The notes beneath the pieces were generated by a model. It was not told where the DNA came from and ran no database searches. It worked only from the letters and a program-made list of their open reading frames with translations. The position numbers and the translations under genes are program-made. From JBMNNU01 sp050942695 (GTDB taxonomy: Bacteria; Chloroflexota; UBA6077), in NCBI GenBank assembly GCA_050942695.1, contig JBMNNU010000064.1:1-13880 (forward strand): a DNA stretch of 13,880 nt, written 5' to 3'. Every line of letters begins with the position of its first letter. The stretch's first letter is position 1. Of this stretch, positions 13,029 through 13,880 are shown one piece after another.

Positions 13029-13880
13029 ATGACCAAAAAAAGGCCTGATACGAATTCCGAAAAGACCCGTTCGCCCAGGGAGGCTATTAGTGGCGGATCA
13101 ACCCCTACTCGTATCCCAGGACGACGGATAACCAGGGAAGAGCTGTCGCGTCACGAGCGAGAGGTTCGCGCTCAACGCTATCTCATAATCGGGATGGCCG
13201 CTCTTGGAGTGATTATTCTGTCCATTCTAGGGTTCGGCTTCTGGCGAGAGTACATCGCACGGAGTTCCGAGTCGGTGGCGACGGTAGCAGGCACACCTAT
13301 CACATTGGAGCGCTATGCTCGTCAACTGGACTTCCGCCGGAAGACCATCGAGCAGCAAAAGCAATATATGCAGAGCCAACTTCAAAGTTTCTCCGGCAAC
13401 GAGACTCTGGTTGATCTGTTCCGCCAGCAGATCCAACAGCTTCAGTTTACTGAGATTATGCTCCCCGAACAGACTCTCAACCAGATGATCCAAGAGGAGC
13501 TGATCAGGCAAGAAGCGGCTCGTAGGGGGCTAACTGTCACGGCTGAGGAGATCGACGAAGAAACAAAAACGAGCTTCGGAGATCCTCCTGTTATCGAAAC
13601 GGAGCCGTCTCCGACGGCAGGCCTAGCAGGGTCCGCAGCCTCTCAATCGACAGATGAAGCTGCTCCAACGGCAGAGACTGCTCCAACTGCAGAAGCTTCT
13701 CCGGTGGCAGAAGCCGCTCCCACGGCTGGAGCAGATCCTACCGCAGGAGCTGCTCCAGCAGGAGAAGCTACTCCAGCAGCAACTGCTGTACCCGTGTCAC
13801 CGGTGCCGACTGCCGATGTCCAAGCGAGGCTTGCCGAATTCCTATCTATTTATGAGATAACGGAAGCCGAATACAAACAG
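13029..13880 (+). CDS. Membrane-anchored SurA/PrsA-like foldase, 3' end outside window
   Basis: The frame stays open to the last base (284 codons seen). A basic, Arg-rich cytoplasmic tail (1-50) leads to one membrane segment (51-72, ending GFGFW), so the rest should lie outside the cell membrane. Residues 82-183 look like the N-terminal chaperone region of SurA-type proteins: VATVAGTPITLERYARQL, Gln-rich helices, then MIQEELIRQEAARRGLTVTAEEID. An Ala/Pro/Thr/Glu-rich stretch (about 186-262) with imperfect APTAE-type repeats interrupts it, and the helical pattern resumes at VQARLAEFL. The parvulin peptidyl-prolyl isomerase domain, if present, would lie past the edge. It probably helps exported proteins fold. 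ATG 13029 has AGAGGA four bases before it. A terminator separates it from rpsR. Confidence 0.8.
   Translation, partial: MTKKRPDTNSEKTRSPREAISGGSTPTRIPGRRITREELSRHEREVRAQRYLIIGMAALGVIILSILGFGFWREYIARSSESVATVAGTPITLERYARQLDFRRKTIEQQKQYMQSQLQSFSGNETLVDLFRQQIQQLQFTEIMLPEQTLNQMIQEELIRQEAARRGLTVTAEEIDEETKTSFGDPPVIETEPSPTAGLAGSAASQSTDEAAPTAETAPTAEASPVAEAAPTAGADPTAGAAPAGEATPAATAVPVSPVPTADVQARLAEFLSIYEITEAEYKQ

Noticed and set aside
13654..13860. Separate Leu/Gln-rich reading frame of 68 codons
   Set aside because: It is the shifted frame of the Ala/Pro/Thr-rich repeat in the foldase gene.

Overview
The window is chromosomal, bacterial and mostly housekeeping, about half G+C. GTG, TTG and probably one ATA start codon are used next to AT-rich and GC-rich stretches. 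Several things fit Chloroflexota best: the SOD subtype, RNase J in an operon with ftsK, a T-box in front of a ThrRS that lacks the TGS domain, and a membrane-anchored SurA-like foldase. The phylum is inferred from gene types only (moderate confidence). I see no phage, insertion sequence, CRISPR array, toxin-antitoxin pair or defence island.

Left part (1-2900). tRNA-Val(GAC), an Fe/Mn superoxide dismutase and a 64-residue unknown protein lie on the minus strand. A 17-bp palindrome with the 7-1-7 layout of FUR-family operators lies upstream of the dismutase. Divergent from these, on the plus strand, are a CzcD-type zinc/cadmium exporter (CDF family) and a membrane-anchored BON-domain protein. 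Together this looks like a small metal and oxidative-stress neighbourhood.

Middle part (2888-7534, plus strand). A galactokinase stands alone. It is followed by a full T-box riboswitch with a Thr (ACC) specifier, a tract of about 20 heptanucleotide repeats, and thrS. infC comes next. It has a near-consensus promoter and a structured leader, and it probably starts at ATA. It ends at an intrinsic terminator without the usual rpmI-rplT genes. A small membrane-anchored protein of unknown function follows.

Right part (7575-13880). RNase J and FtsK form a minus-strand operon with a 9-nt gap. Back to back with it, from -35 boxes one base apart, starts the rpsF-ssb-rpsR operon behind a leader of about 165 nt that can form several hairpins, where S6:S18 feedback might act. 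After a terminator, a membrane-anchored SurA-like foldase with an Ala/Pro/Thr-rich insert runs off the window.

The genes serve translation (tRNA-Val, thrS, infC, rpsF, rpsR), RNA decay (rnj), DNA maintenance (ssb, ftsK), sugar use (galK), metal and superoxide defence, and envelope protein folding. The most interesting content is regulatory: the T-box plus heptamer tract, the infC start, the FUR-like box and the divergent rnj/rpsF promoters. Nothing here clearly amounts to an undescribed multi-gene system.
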